Part shown: positions 9,268 to 18,713 of the stretch, piece after piece
Position numbering within the stretch: the stretch's first letter is position 1
Layout: every line of letters starts with the position of its first letter
Notes under the pieces: generated by a model
What the model was told of the DNA's origin: nothing
Seen by the model: the letters and a program-made list of their open reading frames with translations, nothing else
The model's database searches: none
Translations under genes and position numbers: made by a program
Origin: Massilia sp. R2A-15
GTDB lineage: Bacteria; Pseudomonadota; Gammaproteobacteria; Burkholderiales; Burkholderiaceae_D
Assembly (NCBI RefSeq): GCF_030704305.1
Contig: NZ_CP131935.1
Location: 992,001-1,056,000 of the forward strand
Direction of reading: 5' to 3'
DNA: 64,000 bases

Positions 9268-9466
9268 TTTCGTCGTTGGTGTTCAGCTGCAGCAGGCAGT
9301 TGCGCCAGGCGTCGGAGTTGGTCTGGTAGCCGAGCCGAGAGCAGGCCGGGCCGTACTCGACGATGACGCGGTCCATGTCGGCCTGCATTCGCGCGGCGCG
9401 CTCCTGCGGGGTGGTGCAGCCGGCCAGCAGGAGCGTGCTGGCGGCGAGAACGATGAACGGGCGCAT
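9185..9466 (-). CDS. Small outer-membrane lipoprotein, unknown function
   Basis: 93 residues from the ATG at 9466. The signal peptide MRPFIVLAASTLLLAGC has a clear lipobox LLAGC. The mature part has a helix rich in Arg/Met (ERAARMQADMDRVI), two further Cys residues (GPACSRLGY...WRNCLLQL) that may form a disulfide, and a Gly/Trp-rich tail GGWGRSHWGGGGVWGP. A GGAAAGGAAT ribosome site precedes the ATG. The 3' end overlaps the convergent deacetylase gene by 83 bases. Function unknown. Confidence 0.75.
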   Translation of the reverse strand: MRPFIVLAASTLLLAGCTTPQERAARMQADMDRVIVEYGPACSRLGYQTNSDAWRNCLLQLNTNDEIIRSGYSTRFYGGWGRSHWGGGGVWGP

Positions 9467-9662
9467 GTCGATTCCTTTCCGCAGAACTTGGACAGGCGCG
9501 GCAGGGCAGCGCCCTTTGATCCAGCTTAAGAGTGCGCCTCTTGAGAACACTGATCCGTATCAATCTGGCGCCGGGAACCAAATGCAGAGTCGCCGCGCCA
9601 AAAAATCCCGAAAATAGTATTTTTCTGGCACTATTTGCCCCACATCGACTCGGGGAAAATGC

Positions 9663-11984
9663 ATGCGTGATCGTCGCTTGAAAACCCTGGCGGCGCGGAT
9701 CCTGTTCGCGCTGCTGGCGCTGCTCGCATTGGCGCTGCTGGCAGGCTGGCTGTACCTGCGCGCCAGCCTGCCCCAGCTTGACGGCACCCGCCGCGTGGGC
9801 GGACTGGCGGGCGCCGTTACGGTCGCGCGCGACGAGCGCGGCGTGCCGCTGCTGCAGGGCGCCGACCGGCTCGACCTGGCCTACGCCACCGGCTTCATTC
9901 ACGCCCAGGACCGGTTTTTCCAGATGGACCTGCTGCGCCGCGTCGGCGCCGGCGAGCTGGCCGAACTGTTCGGCGAAAAGGCGCTGCCGGCCGACCGCGC
10001 GCATCGCCTGCATCGTTTTCGCGCGCGCGCCGCGCAAGTGCTGGCGGCGATGCCCGCTGCCGAACGCCGGCTGCTCGACCGCTACGTCGCCGGCGTCAAC
10101 GATGGCGTCAACGCGCTCGGCGCGCGGCCGTTCGAATATGTGCTGACCGGGACTTCGCCTCGCGCGTGGACCGCCGCCGATTCGCTGCTGGTGGTGTGGG
10201 CCATGTTCTTCGACCTGCAGGGCAGCCAGGAGACGCGGGCACTGGCGCGCGGGTGGATCGCCGAGCACAGCGACGCGGCGCAACGCGCCTTCCTGCTGCC
10301 GGAATCGACGCGATGGGACGCGCCGCTCGACGGGGCTGCGGGCGGCGCGCCGGAAGCGCCGATCCCGCCGTCCGCGCCCGCTTGGTGGGGCGGGCACGGC
10401 TCGGGCGCGTTGAAGGTATATGCCTTGAACGAATTCGCCGATTCGGTCGGCAGCAACAACTGGGCGGTCGCAGGCAGCCGCACGCGCGACGGCGCCGCCA
10501 TCGTGAGCGACGACATGCATCTGGGGATGCAACTGCCGACCACGTGGTATCGGCTGGCGCTGCAGTTCCCCGATGGCCGCGGCGGATCCCGGCGCATGGC
10601 GGGCGTCACCTTGCCGGGGGCGCCGCTGCTGATCGTCGGCAGCAACGGCCACGTCGCATGGGGCTACACCAACAGCAACGGCAAGTACCTCGACCTGGTC
10701 CCGCTGGATGCGGACGCTGCGCTGACCAGTCACGAGGAGACCATCCTGGTCAAGGGCCGTCCGGCATACAGGATGGTGGTGCGCGACAGCGCGTTCGGGC
10801 CTGTGCGGCAGGTCGGCGAGCGCGCTTACGCGGTCCACTGGATCGCGCACGATCCGGCCGCGGTGAACCTGCGGCAGATCGAACTGGAGCGCGCCGACAC
10901 GGTGGCGGACGCACTGACGATCGCGGCCACGATTGGCATCCCGGCCCAGAATTTCGTCGCCGGCGACGACAAGGGCAGCATCGGCTGGACCATCACGGGC
11001 GCGCTGCCCAGGCAGGGCGCGACGGGCTGGAACGGGGTGCTGGCGCCGGCCGATTATCCGAAAGTGATCAATCCGGCCGGCGGCCAGTTATGGACTGCGA
11101 ACTCGCGCCAGTTGATGGGCGCCGGCGCGGAACTGATCGGCGACGGCGGGTTCGACCTGGGCGCGCGAACCCGCCAGGTGCGCGACGACCTGCTGGCGCT
11201 GGGCCCGAAGACCGACCTGAAAAGCGTGTATGCGATCACGATGGACGACCGGGCGATATTCATGCAGTCATGGCGCGATCGCGCGATGGCCGCGCTGGAC
11301 GGCGCGGCGCTGAAGGACCGGCCGCAGCGCGCCGAATTCCTGCGTTTGCTGAAGGACGGCTGGAGCGGGCGCGCCAGCGTGGATTCGGCCGGCTACCGGC
11401 TGGCGCGCGCGTTCATGTGGGGACTGCAGGACATGCTGTTCGGCGTCGCCGCCACGGAGATGGCCGCGCTCGACGAGAAGGCCACCATGCATTCGGCGAG
11501 CACGCGCTGGCCGGCGGTACTGGCGCGCCTGCTCGATGCGAAGCCGGAGGGCTGGCTACCGGCCGGCTATTCGAACTGGCAGGACGTGCAGCTGGCCGCG
11601 ATCGACCAGGTGATCCTGGAACTGACCAAGGACGGCAAGCCGCTGGCGGCGGCGACCTGGGGCGCGCGCAATACCGCCGCCATCGCCCATCCGATCAGCA
11701 TGGCGGTGCCGGCGCTGCGGCCCTGGCTGTCGGCGCCGCCCGACATGCTGGCCGGCGACGCCAACATGCCGCGCGTGGCGGGCGCCAGATTCGGCCAGTC
11801 GGAGCGGATGACGGTGGCGCCGGGGCGCGAGGAGCAGGGAGTCTTCAACATGCCGGGCGGGCAGAGCGGGCATCCGCTGTCGCCGTTTTTCCTGCGCGGG
11901 CACGCAGACTGGGTGGCGGGGAGGCCCGGCCCGCTGCTGCCCGGGCCGGCCATCCACACGCTGCGCTTCGAGAAGCCTATTTAG
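9663..11984 (+). CDS. Penicillin acylase family Ntn-hydrolase
   Basis: 773 residues. An N-terminal hydrophobic anchor or signal (about residues 10-32) is followed by the alpha-subunit part with VTVARDERGVPLL and GFIHAQDRFFQMDLLRR. The autocleavage site is VGSNNWAVAGS; Ser264 would become the N-terminal nucleophile of the beta subunit. Later blocks are LTPGAPL-type substrate segments and the C-terminal GQSGHPLSPFF. Such enzymes sit in the periplasm and hydrolyse amide bonds of beta-lactams or acyl-homoserine lactones; which substrate is used here cannot be told. It converges with the GGDEF/EAL gene, overlapping by 8 bases. Confidence 0.92.
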   Translation: MRDRRLKTLAARILFALLALLALALLAGWLYLRASLPQLDGTRRVGGLAGAVTVARDERGVPLLQGADRLDLAYATGFIHAQDRFFQMDLLRRVGAGELAELFGEKALPADRAHRLHRFRARAAQVLAAMPAAERRLLDRYVAGVNDGVNALGARPFEYVLTGTSPRAWTAADSLLVVWAMFFDLQGSQETRALARGWIAEHSDAAQRAFLLPESTRWDAPLDGAAGGAPEAPIPPSAPAWWGGHGSGALKVYALNEFADSVGSNNWAVAGSRTRDGAAIVSDDMHLGMQLPTTWYRLALQFPDGRGGSRRMAGVTLPGAPLLIVGSNGHVAWGYTNSNGKYLDLVPLDADAALTSHEETILVKGRPAYRMVVRDSAFGPVRQVGERAYAVHWIAHDPAAVNLRQIELERADTVADALTIAATIGIPAQNFVAGDDKGSIGWTITGALPRQGATGWNGVLAPADYPKVINPAGGQLWTANSRQLMGAGAELIGDGGFDLGARTRQVRDDLLALGPKTDLKSVYAITMDDRAIFMQSWRDRAMAALDGAALKDRPQRAEFLRLLKDGWSGRASVDSAGYRLARAFMWGLQDMLFGVAATEMAALDEKATMHSASTRWPAVLARLLDAKPEGWLPAGYSNWQDVQLAAIDQVILELTKDGKPLAAATWGARNTAAIAHPISMAVPALRPWLSAPPDMLAGDANMPRVAGARFGQSERMTVAPGREEQGVFNMPGGQSGHPLSPFFLRGHADWVAGRPGPLLPGPAIHTLRFEKPI

Positions 11985-14118
11985 CCGGCGCCGGATCGAC
12001 CACCGGATGCAGCAGCAGCTGGGTGATGGCGTCGTGCGGCAGCGGGTGGCCCAGGTAGAAGCCCTGCACCATGTCGCAGCCGTACTGCTGGAGCATCACC
12101 AGCTGCTCGTCGGTCTCGACGCCTTCGGCCACCACCACCATCTTCAGGCCATGCGCCATCGCGATGATGGCGCGCGTGATGGCGGCGTTCTCGGAGTCCT
12201 GCGGCAGGCCGCTGATGAAGCTCTTGTCGATCTTGAGCGCGCGCACGTCGAAGCGCTTGAGGTAGTTCATCGACGAATAGCCGGTGCCGAAGTCGTCGAT
12301 CGACAGGTAGACGCCGATGCCGCGCAGCTGCTCGAGCGTCGACATGGTGGCGCGCGCGTCGTCCATCAGCGTGCCCTCGGTCAGCTCGAGCTCGAGCAGC
12401 TTCGGATCGAGCCCGGTCTCGTGCAGCGCCGACACCACGATCTGGGTCAGGTTCTCGTCCTTGAACTGCTTGGCCGACAGGTTCACCGCCATGCGCAGCG
12501 AGCGCTTGGCGAGGCGCTGCCACGCGCGCGCCTGGTTGCAGGCGGTGCGGATCACCCATTCGCCGATCGGCACGATCAGCCCGGTCTCCTCGGCCAGCGG
12601 GATGAATTCGGTCGGCGAGATGATGCCGCGCTCGGGATGGCGCCAGCGCACCAGCGCCTCGACGCCGACGATCTGGCCGCTGCGCACCTCGATCTGCGGC
12701 TGGTACAGCAGGTACAGTTCCTGGTTCTTGAGCGCCTTGCGCAGGCCCACTTCGAGCTTCACATGGCTCATGATCTGCATCGTCAGCGAGGACGAGTACA
12801 GCTTGGCGTTGTTCTTGCCGCAGTTCTTCGCATGGTACATCGCGGTGTCGGCGAATTTGAGCAGTGAATTGCAGTCGTCGCCGTCTTCCGGGAACAGCGA
12901 GATGCCGATGCTGGCGGTGACGAAGATCTCGTTGCCTTCAATGAGGAAGGGACGGCGCATCGCTTCCTTGACGCGCTGCGCCACGTTCATCGCGTGGTCG
13001 ACGCGTTCCAGGTCGGGGATCAGGATGGTGAACTCGTCGCCGCCCAGGCGCGCCAGGTTGTGCGACTGGTCGCCGCGCGAGGACTGGTCGCCGCGCGAGA
13101 CCAGGTCGCTCGGGCGGATGGTCTCGCGCAGCCGCTCGGAGACCACCTTCAGCAGGTTGTCGCCGACGTTGTGGCCGAGCGTGTCGTTGATGCGCTTGAA
13201 GGCGTCGAGATCCATGAACAGCACGGCGAACTTCTTGTTGCCGGCTTTCGAGCGGTGCAGTTCGCGTTCCAGCGTTTCAAGGAAAGCCTGGCGGTTCGGG
13301 ATGCCGGTCAGGCTGTCGCAATAGGCCAGCCGGCGGATCTGTTCCTCGGTGCGTTTGCGCTCGCTGATGTCGCGCACCAGTCCCAGCACCTCGCTCGCGC
13401 CGGTGGCCACCAGGCGCGCTTCGAAGTGATGCACGGCGCCGAAGCGCACCAGCTCGTAGTCGACCGAGCGGATATGCTGGGTGTCGAGCACGGCGCGCAT
13501 CTGTTCGAGCAGCCGCTCGGCGATCTCGCGCGGCAGCACTTCGGTGATGTGCTTGCCGATGCAGGTCTCGGTGGGGAAGGGCGCGCTGGCGTCGCGGCCA
13601 TGGCGCTCGTGGCCAGGCTCGTAATCGAGGTAGAAGCCGTCGCGGTTGAGGCGGAAGAAGGTGTCGGGGATCGCCGCCAGCACCGCGCGGTTGTGGGCGT
13701 CGGCCATGCGCAGGCGCACGATGGCGTCGGAGGCGCGCAGCACGTACAGCACGCGGTGGCCGAGGATCGGCCAGTTGATCGGCTTGGAGACGAAATCGGT
13801 GGCGCCCACTTCGTAGGCGTGGGTGACCGCCTCGATGTCGTCGCCGCCGGTGACCATGATGATCGGCACCGGCGCGCCCGTTTCGATGCGGCGGATCTCG
13901 CGGCAGGCCGAGAAGCCGTCCATGTTGGGCATCTCGACGTCGAGCAGGATCAGGTCCGGCGCCATGCCCTGGAAGGTGGCGACGGCCTGCTCGCCATCCT
14001 CCGCTTCGATGCCGTCCAGGCCGACCTGGCCCAGCATTTCCAGCATCAACAGGCGCATCACCGGGTCGTCGTCTGCGACCAGGACCACGCCGCGCTTGGT
14101 GGGATTGGGGGAAGCCAT
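11977..14118 (-). CDS. Response regulator with PAS-like, GGDEF and EAL domains
   Basis: 713 residues. The receiver domain (VLVADDDPVMRLLML...LILLDVEMPNMDGFSACREI, phospho-Asp in LLDVE) is followed by a PAS-like region, then a diguanylate cyclase GGDEF domain with intact RLGGDEF, and an EAL phosphodiesterase domain ([29 protein letters not shown]). It should make and/or degrade c-di-GMP under control of phosphorylation. It starts one base after the stop of the hybrid kinase, its probable partner. A 14-residue insertion, SRGDQSSRGDQSHN, encoded by a perfect 18-bp tandem repeat at 13064-13099, separates an RPSD putative I-site from GGDEF. Confidence 0.93.
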   Translation of the reverse strand: MASPNPTKRGVVLVADDDPVMRLLMLEMLGQVGLDGIEAEDGEQAVATFQGMAPDLILLDVEMPNMDGFSACREIRRIETGAPVPIIMVTGGDDIEAVTHAYEVGATDFVSKPINWPILGHRVLYVLRASDAIVRLRMADAHNRAVLAAIPDTFFRLNRDGFYLDYEPGHERHGRDASAPFPTETCIGKHITEVLPREIAERLLEQMRAVLDTQHIRSVDYELVRFGAVHHFEARLVATGASEVLGLVRDISERKRTEEQIRRLAYCDSLTGIPNRQAFLETLERELHRSKAGNKKFAVLFMDLDAFKRINDTLGHNVGDNLLKVVSERLRETIRPSDLVSRGDQSSRGDQSHNLARLGGDEFTILIPDLERVDHAMNVAQRVKEAMRRPFLIEGNEIFVTASIGISLFPEDGDDCNSLLKFADTAMYHAKNCGKNNAKLYSSSLTMQIMSHVKLEVGLRKALKNQELYLLYQPQIEVRSGQIVGVEALVRWRHPERGIISPTEFIPLAEETGLIVPIGEWVIRTACNQARAWQRLAKRSLRMAVNLSAKQFKDENLTQIVVSALHETGLDPKLLELELTEGTLMDDARATMSTLEQLRGIGVYLSIDDFGTGYSSMNYLKRFDVRALKIDKSFISGLPQDSENAAITRAIIAMAHGLKMVVVAEGVETDEQLVMLQQYGCDMVQGFYLGHPLPHDAITQLLLHPVVDPAPAK
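13064..13099. repeat. Perfect 18-bp tandem duplication inside the GGDEF coding region
   Basis: Two identical 18-base units, 13064-13081 and 13082-13099, beginning GACTGGTCG. They encode the repeated SRGDQ motif between the I-site and the GGDEF signature. Confidence 0.9.
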
Positions 14119-14119
14119 G

Positions 14120-17023
14120 TCAAGTTTCCTTCTCTAGGATGGCACTGAGCGAATGCCGGACTGCCTGGAATTCATGCTCCATGTCGGTGAGGATGCCGGC
14201 CGCGCCTTCGGTGCTGTCGTTGCGGCCGAGGATCTCCAGGTCCTTGCACATCTGCGCCAGCGTTTCGGCGCCGACGTTGGCACTGCTCGACTTCAGGCTG
14301 TGCGCGACCTTGCGCACGCTGGTCGTATCGAGGCCGGCGATGGCCTGGCGCAGCTTGTCGAGGTGTTGCGGCGTGTCGTCCACGTAGGCGTTGATGACGC
14401 GCTGGACCAGCGCGCCGCCGCGGTCGGCCGACAGCGCGCGGATGTTCTCCAGCGCGTGCAGGTTGATCACGTCGCGGGCGATCTGCTCGCGCGCCGCGGC
14501 AGGCAGCACCGGGCGCTCGTCGTCGTGGTGGACCATGGCCACCAGCGGCTCGGACGCGCGCGGCGCCTCCCGCGGCTCCGGCTCATACGGCGCCTCCTGC
14601 GGCGCTGCGCCGGCCAGCGGCAGCGCGATCCAGCGCCCGAGCAGGGCGGCCAGCTGCTGCTGCGTGAACGGCTTGCTCAGGTAATCGTCCATGCCGGCGG
14701 CCAGGCAGGACTCGCGGTCGCCCTGCAGCGCATTGGCGGTGATGGCGATCACCGGCAGCTTGCGCGCGCGCCCGCCTTCGCGCTCGTGGCGGCGGATCTC
14801 CTTGGTCGCGGCAAAGCCGTCCATCACCGGCATCTGGCAGTCCATCAGCACGATGTCGTACTGGCCGCCCTCGCGCACCGCCTGCAGCGCTTCCTCGCCG
14901 TTGCGCGCGCAGCTCACGGCCAGGCCCAGGCTGTCGAGCATTGCGGTCGCCACTTCGACGTTCACCGGATTGTCCTCGGCCAGCAGCACCTTGCGCTGCC
15001 GCGCCGCGCCGGGGTCGGCGGCGGGAGCGCGCACCGGCGCCGGCGCCTCTGTCGGCACGGGCGCGGCGATGGGCTTGCGGCGGCGCGCGGCGATGCATTC
15101 GAACAGGTCGCCGGCGCGCACCGGCTTGATCAGCTGGTAGGCGACGCCGGCCTCGCGCCGCTGCACCGGATCGGCCGCCAGGCGCTCTTCGCTCAGCAGC
15201 AGGATGCGGGTGGCGCGGCTGGCCGGATCGGCCTTGATCTGCGCCGCCAGCGACAGGCCGCTGGTGCGCTCGAGCTCCATGTCGAGGATGGCGACGTCGT
15301 AGGGCTGGCCGGCGCGCGCGGCCGACAGCAGCCGCTCGGAAGCCTGCAGGGCCGATGCGACGCTGTCGCAGTCCAGGTTCCACGCGAGGATCTGGCGCTC
15401 CAGTTCTTCCCGGCTGGACGGATGTTCGTCGACGATCAGCACGCGTTGTCCCTCGATGGCGGTCAGTGAGAATCCGGGCTCGTCGGGGGCGACGCGCCGC
15501 TTGTCGAAACTTACCGTGAACCAGAAGATCGAGCCTTGCGTTGAAGCATTGTCCACACCAATCTTGCCGCCCATCAGTTCGACCAGCTGTTTCGAGATCG
15601 CCAGGCCCAGGCCGGTGCCGCCGTACTTGCGCGTGGTCGAGCCGTCGGCCTGCGAGAAGGCCTCGAAGATGCGGCCGCGCGCCTCGCGCGAGACGCCGAT
15701 GCCGGTGTCGTGCACCTCGAAGCGCAGCGCCACGGCCTGGGCGTCCTCCTGGTTGACCTGCACGCGCGCCATGATGCGGCCCTGGTCGGTGAACTTGAGG
15801 GCGTTGCCGAGCAGGTTGGCCATGATCTGGCGCAGCCGGTTCGGGTCGCCGCAGATCGACACCGGAATGTTGCTGGCAATATCGAAGTCGAGGGCGATGC
15901 CCTTGCCCTGGGCTTGCGGCGTGTACACGTTGTTGATGTCGTCGAGCAGGTCCCACAGGTTGAAATTGATGTACTCGACCGACAGCTTGCCCGCCTCGAT
16001 CTTGGAAAAGTCGAGGATGTCGTTGATGATCACCAGCAGGTGCTCGCCAGAACTCTTGACCAGCTTGGTGTACTTGCGCTGGGTCTCGGACAGGCTGGTG
16101 CCCAGCAGCATTTCGGTCATGCCCAGCACGCCGTTCATCGGCGTGCGGATCTCGTGGCTCATGGTAGCGAGGAAGGCGCTCTTCGCGCGGCTGGCGGCCT
16201 CGGCTGCGTTCTTGGCCTTCTCCAGCTGCTCGGTGCGCACGCTGACCTGGCGTTCGAGTTCGTCGCGATGGTGGGTGAGGGCGGCGCCGCGGCCTTCGAT
16301 CTGGGCCAGCATGTCGTTGAAGCTGTCGATCAGGGTGCCCAGCTCGTCGGTGCGCTCGTGCGCGATGCGCAAGGTGTAGTTCTGGCTGGCCGACACTTTC
16401 TGCGCCGCGTTGATGAGCTTGGTGACGGGATCGGCGATGCTGCTCTTGAAGCGGCTGGCGAGCATCATCGCCACCAGCAGCGAGGCGCCCATCGCGGCGG
16501 CGATCACGCCCAGGCTCTTGAAGATGTCGAGCCACATATTGGTCAGGTCCGCTTCGATCATCACCACGCCGACCTGGTGGCTGTTGCCCGTCACCTCGCG
16601 GTACAGGCGCATGCGCGTGCTCCAGAACGAGCGGCCTTGGGCGTTGGCCTCGGCCAGCGCGTCCTCGCCGGGACCGACCGGATCGACGTTGGCGAACACC
16701 TCCTCGGCGCGGCCGGGCGCGACGTAGCGCGCGAACACCTTGCCGTTGCGGTCGAACAGGGTCGCGTTCGAGATTTCCTCTTTCGCCTTCAGGGCCGACA
16801 GCGTGTTCTGGGCGCCGTTGCGGTCGTTGAAGACGAGCGCGTCCACGCTGTTGGCGCCGATCACGCCGGCGAACGACGACAGCTGCATGCCCTCGTCCTT
16901 GCGGTGGTTCAGCACCGACGTCACCGCGAAAGCGAGGAACACCGACAGCAAGGCGGTGCCCGTCGACAGGAACGAGATGATCGTCAGTTTCTGGTTGAGG
17001 CTGGAACGCTCGAAGTTCAGCAT
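14120..17023 (-). CDS. Hybrid sensor histidine kinase (CHASE8-like, HAMP, HisKA, HATPase, REC, REC, HPt)
   Basis: 967 residues from the ATG at 17023 (MLNFERSSLNQKLTIISFL). Two membrane helices (about 13-36 and 160-185) bracket a CHASE8-like periplasmic domain (NSVDALVFNDRNGAQNTLSAL). Next come a HAMP, the HisKA box FLATMSHEIRTPMNGVLGM, and an ATPase with GTGLGLAISKQLVELMGG. REC1 has IVDEHP and ILDME, REC2 has LAEDNPVN and LMDCQMPVMDGF, and the C-terminal HPt has KVAHSLKSSSANVGA. A full phosphorelay could run through one protein to the adjacent REC-GGDEF-EAL regulator. The signal is unknown. An IS3 element lies about 330 bp upstream. Confidence 0.93.
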   Translation of the reverse strand: MLNFERSSLNQKLTIISFLSTGTALLSVFLAFAVTSVLNHRKDEGMQLSSFAGVIGANSVDALVFNDRNGAQNTLSALKAKEEISNATLFDRNGKVFARYVAPGRAEEVFANVDPVGPGEDALAEANAQGRSFWSTRMRLYREVTGNSHQVGVVMIEADLTNMWLDIFKSLGVIAAAMGASLLVAMMLASRFKSSIADPVTKLINAAQKVSASQNYTLRIAHERTDELGTLIDSFNDMLAQIEGRGAALTHHRDELERQVSVRTEQLEKAKNAAEAASRAKSAFLATMSHEIRTPMNGVLGMTEMLLGTSLSETQRKYTKLVKSSGEHLLVIINDILDFSKIEAGKLSVEYINFNLWDLLDDINNVYTPQAQGKGIALDFDIASNIPVSICGDPNRLRQIMANLLGNALKFTDQGRIMARVQVNQEDAQAVALRFEVHDTGIGVSREARGRIFEAFSQADGSTTRKYGGTGLGLAISKQLVELMGGKIGVDNASTQGSIFWFTVSFDKRRVAPDEPGFSLTAIEGQRVLIVDEHPSSREELERQILAWNLDCDSVASALQASERLLSAARAGQPYDVAILDMELERTSGLSLAAQIKADPASRATRILLLSEERLAADPVQRREAGVAYQLIKPVRAGDLFECIAARRRKPIAAPVPTEAPAPVRAPAADPGAARQRKVLLAEDNPVNVEVATAMLDSLGLAVSCARNGEEALQAVREGGQYDIVLMDCQMPVMDGFAATKEIRRHEREGGRARKLPVIAITANALQGDRESCLAAGMDDYLSKPFTQQQLAALLGRWIALPLAGAAPQEAPYEPEPREAPRASEPLVAMVHHDDERPVLPAAAREQIARDVINLHALENIRALSADRGGALVQRVINAYVDDTPQHLDKLRQAIAGLDTTSVRKVAHSLKSSSANVGAETLAQMCKDLEILGRNDSTEGAAGILTDMEHEFQAVRHSLSAILEKET

Positions 17024-17336
17024 GGCTAACCCGGCGGCGGAACACGGTTGAAAAGCGAAAGGACGACGCGCTGCACGGAAGAATGCAAATTCCGATTGGA
17101 AAAATATACGAGGAAAGATCCGGCGCGCGCTTGATGTGTCGCAAAAGAGGCCGGGCCGCTGGGAAACAGATAGGATTTCACTGCGGAAAAACGAATGGAG
17201 CGCAGCGGGATGCGGCGCGCTCATGCATACGGCGGCCGCAAGGGAAATGGGGCGCGTCCTCGTCGATCCGTTGGCCCAGCCTCCGACTGGTTGGCTGCAG
17301 CGGCCGCGCTTGTCCGGCGCCGCGTCACGAAGTGGC
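17024..17336. other. Upstream region of the hybrid kinase
   Basis: About 310 bases up to the repeat that carries the IS. No supported gene; it presumably holds the leftward kinase promoter. Confidence 0.4.
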
Positions 17337-17356
17337 GGGGTCTGGTCCTGCGGACC
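17337..17356. repeat. Left part of a family I palindrome split by the IS
   Basis: Bases 17337-17356 are the first 20 bases of the 27-bp palindrome and end in GACC. The rest resumes after the IS at 18614 with GACC duplicated, so removing the IS plus one GACC restores an intact element. Confidence 0.9.
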
Positions 17357-17405
17357 TGAGATGTACCGAGTTTGGTGGACATCCAAATAGGGGACAATAC
17401 GTTCC

Positions 17406-17717
17406 ATGGATACCAAACTCGTAAAATCATCTGAAAACCAGGTCTTTAGCCCGGAGTTCAAGCTCCAAGCGGTTGAACGTCTGAAGCAATGCGATAACGC
17501 CGCGGCGCTGGCGCGAGAGCTCGGCGTGCGTCGAAATCAGCTTTATAAATGGGCGAAGCGGGTCGACTTGGTCGGCCCGGACTTGGCGTTTCGACCGCCT
17601 GGGCGCCCGCCAGCTGGCGAGGAAGACGAGCTGACTCGGCTTCGCAAGGAGAATCTTCGCCTGGCACTGGAGCTCGAAATTCTAAAAAAAGCCGAGGCGT
17701 ACTTCATGCGCCGATAG
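17406..17717 (+). CDS. IS3-family transposase OrfA (helix-turn-helix)
   Basis: 103 residues: FSPEFKLQAVERLKQ, the helix-turn-helix AALARELGVRRNQLYKWAKR, and the leucine-zipper-like helix DELTRLRKENLRLALELEILKK. This is the standard OrfA, which binds the IS ends. A run of seven A (17684-17690) followed by G, in the frame A-AAA-AAA-G near the 3' end, is the expected -1 slippage site to make the OrfAB transposase. Confidence 0.93.
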   Translation: MDTKLVKSSENQVFSPEFKLQAVERLKQCDNAAALARELGVRRNQLYKWAKRVDLVGPDLAFRPPGRPPAGEEDELTRLRKENLRLALELEILKKAEAYFMRR

Positions 17718-18583
17718 CGCTGAGGTACGCCTTCATTCGCGAGCATGCCGAGATGTATCCGGTCGGGCTGATGTGCCGCTTACTTGGCGTAAGCCGAAGC
17801 GGCTACCATGCCTCGCGCTGTCGCCCTATGAGCCCGCGCGATAGCGCGGACATCGCCTTGATTGCGAGGCTTCACGAGATCGACGCGGAACACCGGCGCG
17901 CTGCAGGCGTCATCAAGATGTGGCGGGTGCTACGCGCGGAAAAAAATCCATGCGGGCGAAATCGAGTGGCACGTCTACGACGTTGCGCCGGCATTCAGAC
18001 GCTTCGAACCCAACGACTGCAAAGCAAACCAGCACCGCAACAAAAAGAACCGCCAGCCCCGAATCTGGTGAACCGGAAATTCAAGGTCGCCGTTCCAAAC
18101 CGCGTGTGGGTGGGCGACATGACGCAAATCACCACGCGGACGGGGATAAGCCATCTGTCGATATTCCTGGATTTGTCCACGCACGCTGTCATTGGCTGGG
18201 CGATGGGAACGAGCCAGACCGCCGCCCTGGCCGTGCAGACGATCGAAGCGGCCATGGAGCGATATCGCCCGCCGCCAGGGCTCGTTTGCCACACGGATCA
18301 GGGATCGCCTTACGGCTCGAAGAAGTTTCGCGACTACCTCGAGTCGAAGGGCGCAATTGCGAGCATGAGCCGCAAAGGGAACTGTCACGATAACGCGGTT
18401 GCGGAGAGCTTCTTCTCGAACCTGAAGAACGAGTTGACGCATCACTTCGTGTATGAAGATCACGCTGCCGCAGTTGCCGCCGTCAAAGATCATATTGAGG
18501 TGTACTACAATACAATCCGACTTCATCAATCGCTCGGCTACAAAACGCCGGCGCAGGTCCAGGCGCAGCACATGTGTTGCTAA
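17690..18583 (+). CDS. IS3-family transposase OrfB (rve integrase domain), expressed as OrfAB by -1 frameshift
   Basis: Frame -1 relative to orfA. The domain begins at the slippery site and ends at 18583. It shows an HTH_21-type segment (EMYPVGLMCRLLGVSRSGY) and the DDE catalytic core: first Asp in RVWVGDMTQI, second in CHTDQGSPY, Glu in NCHDNAVAESFFSNLKNE, then YYNTIRLHQSLGYKTP. No stop or frameshift damage is seen, so the element may be active. Confidence 0.9.
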   Translation, partial: SRGVLHAPIALRYAFIREHAEMYPVGLMCRLLGVSRSGYHASRCRPMSPRDSADIALIARLHEIDAEHRRAAGVIKMWRVLRAEKNPCGRNRVARLRRCAGIQTLRTQRLQSKPAPQQKEPPAPNLVNRKFKVAVPNRVWVGDMTQITTRTGISHLSIFLDLSTHAVIGWAMGTSQTAALAVQTIEAAMERYRPPPGLVCHTDQGSPYGSKKFRDYLESKGAIASMSRKGNCHDNAVAESFFSNLKNELTHHFVYEDHAAAVAAVKDHIEVYYNTIRLHQSLGYKTPAQVQAQHMCC

Positions 18584-18613
18584 TTAACCTGTCCACCAAA
18601 CCGGTGCATCTCA

Positions 18614-18713
18614 GACCTGACCCCATTTTTGTCGGCGCCAGCAAATCAGTCCGATCGCCGATGTGGTACGCGTCCGCGTCCAAAACGGGGTCAGGTCCGC
18701 AGGACCAGACCCC
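18614..18713. repeat. Right remainder of the split family I palindrome plus an inverted full copy
   Basis: Bases 18614-18624 complete the element broken by the IS. An intact 27-bp copy in inverted orientation lies at 18687-18713. The pair spacing matches that seen at 35830/35914. Confidence 0.85.

Larger units (their letters stand above)
17357..18613 (+). mobile_element. IS3-family insertion sequence, 1257 bp, apparently intact
   Basis: Terminal inverted repeats of about 25 bp: the left end begins TGAGATGTACC, and the right end read in reverse complement begins TGAGATGCACC. The two differ by one substitution and one indel, and both continue into GTTTGGTGGACA. A 4-bp target duplication GACC flanks it (17353-17356 and 18614-18617). 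It contains two overlapping frames, orfA and orfB, with a slippery A-run and a complete DDE transposase. It is inserted within a family I palindrome. Confidence 0.93.

Noticed and set aside
8970..10850. 626-codon minus-strand frame over the deacetylase and acylase genes
   Set aside because: Crosses two real opposite-strand genes with low-complexity Arg/Gln-rich sequence; no family features.
14583..17144. 853-codon second frame over the hybrid kinase
   Set aside because: Arg/Gly/His-biased, no domain, same strand as the real kinase; shadow frame.
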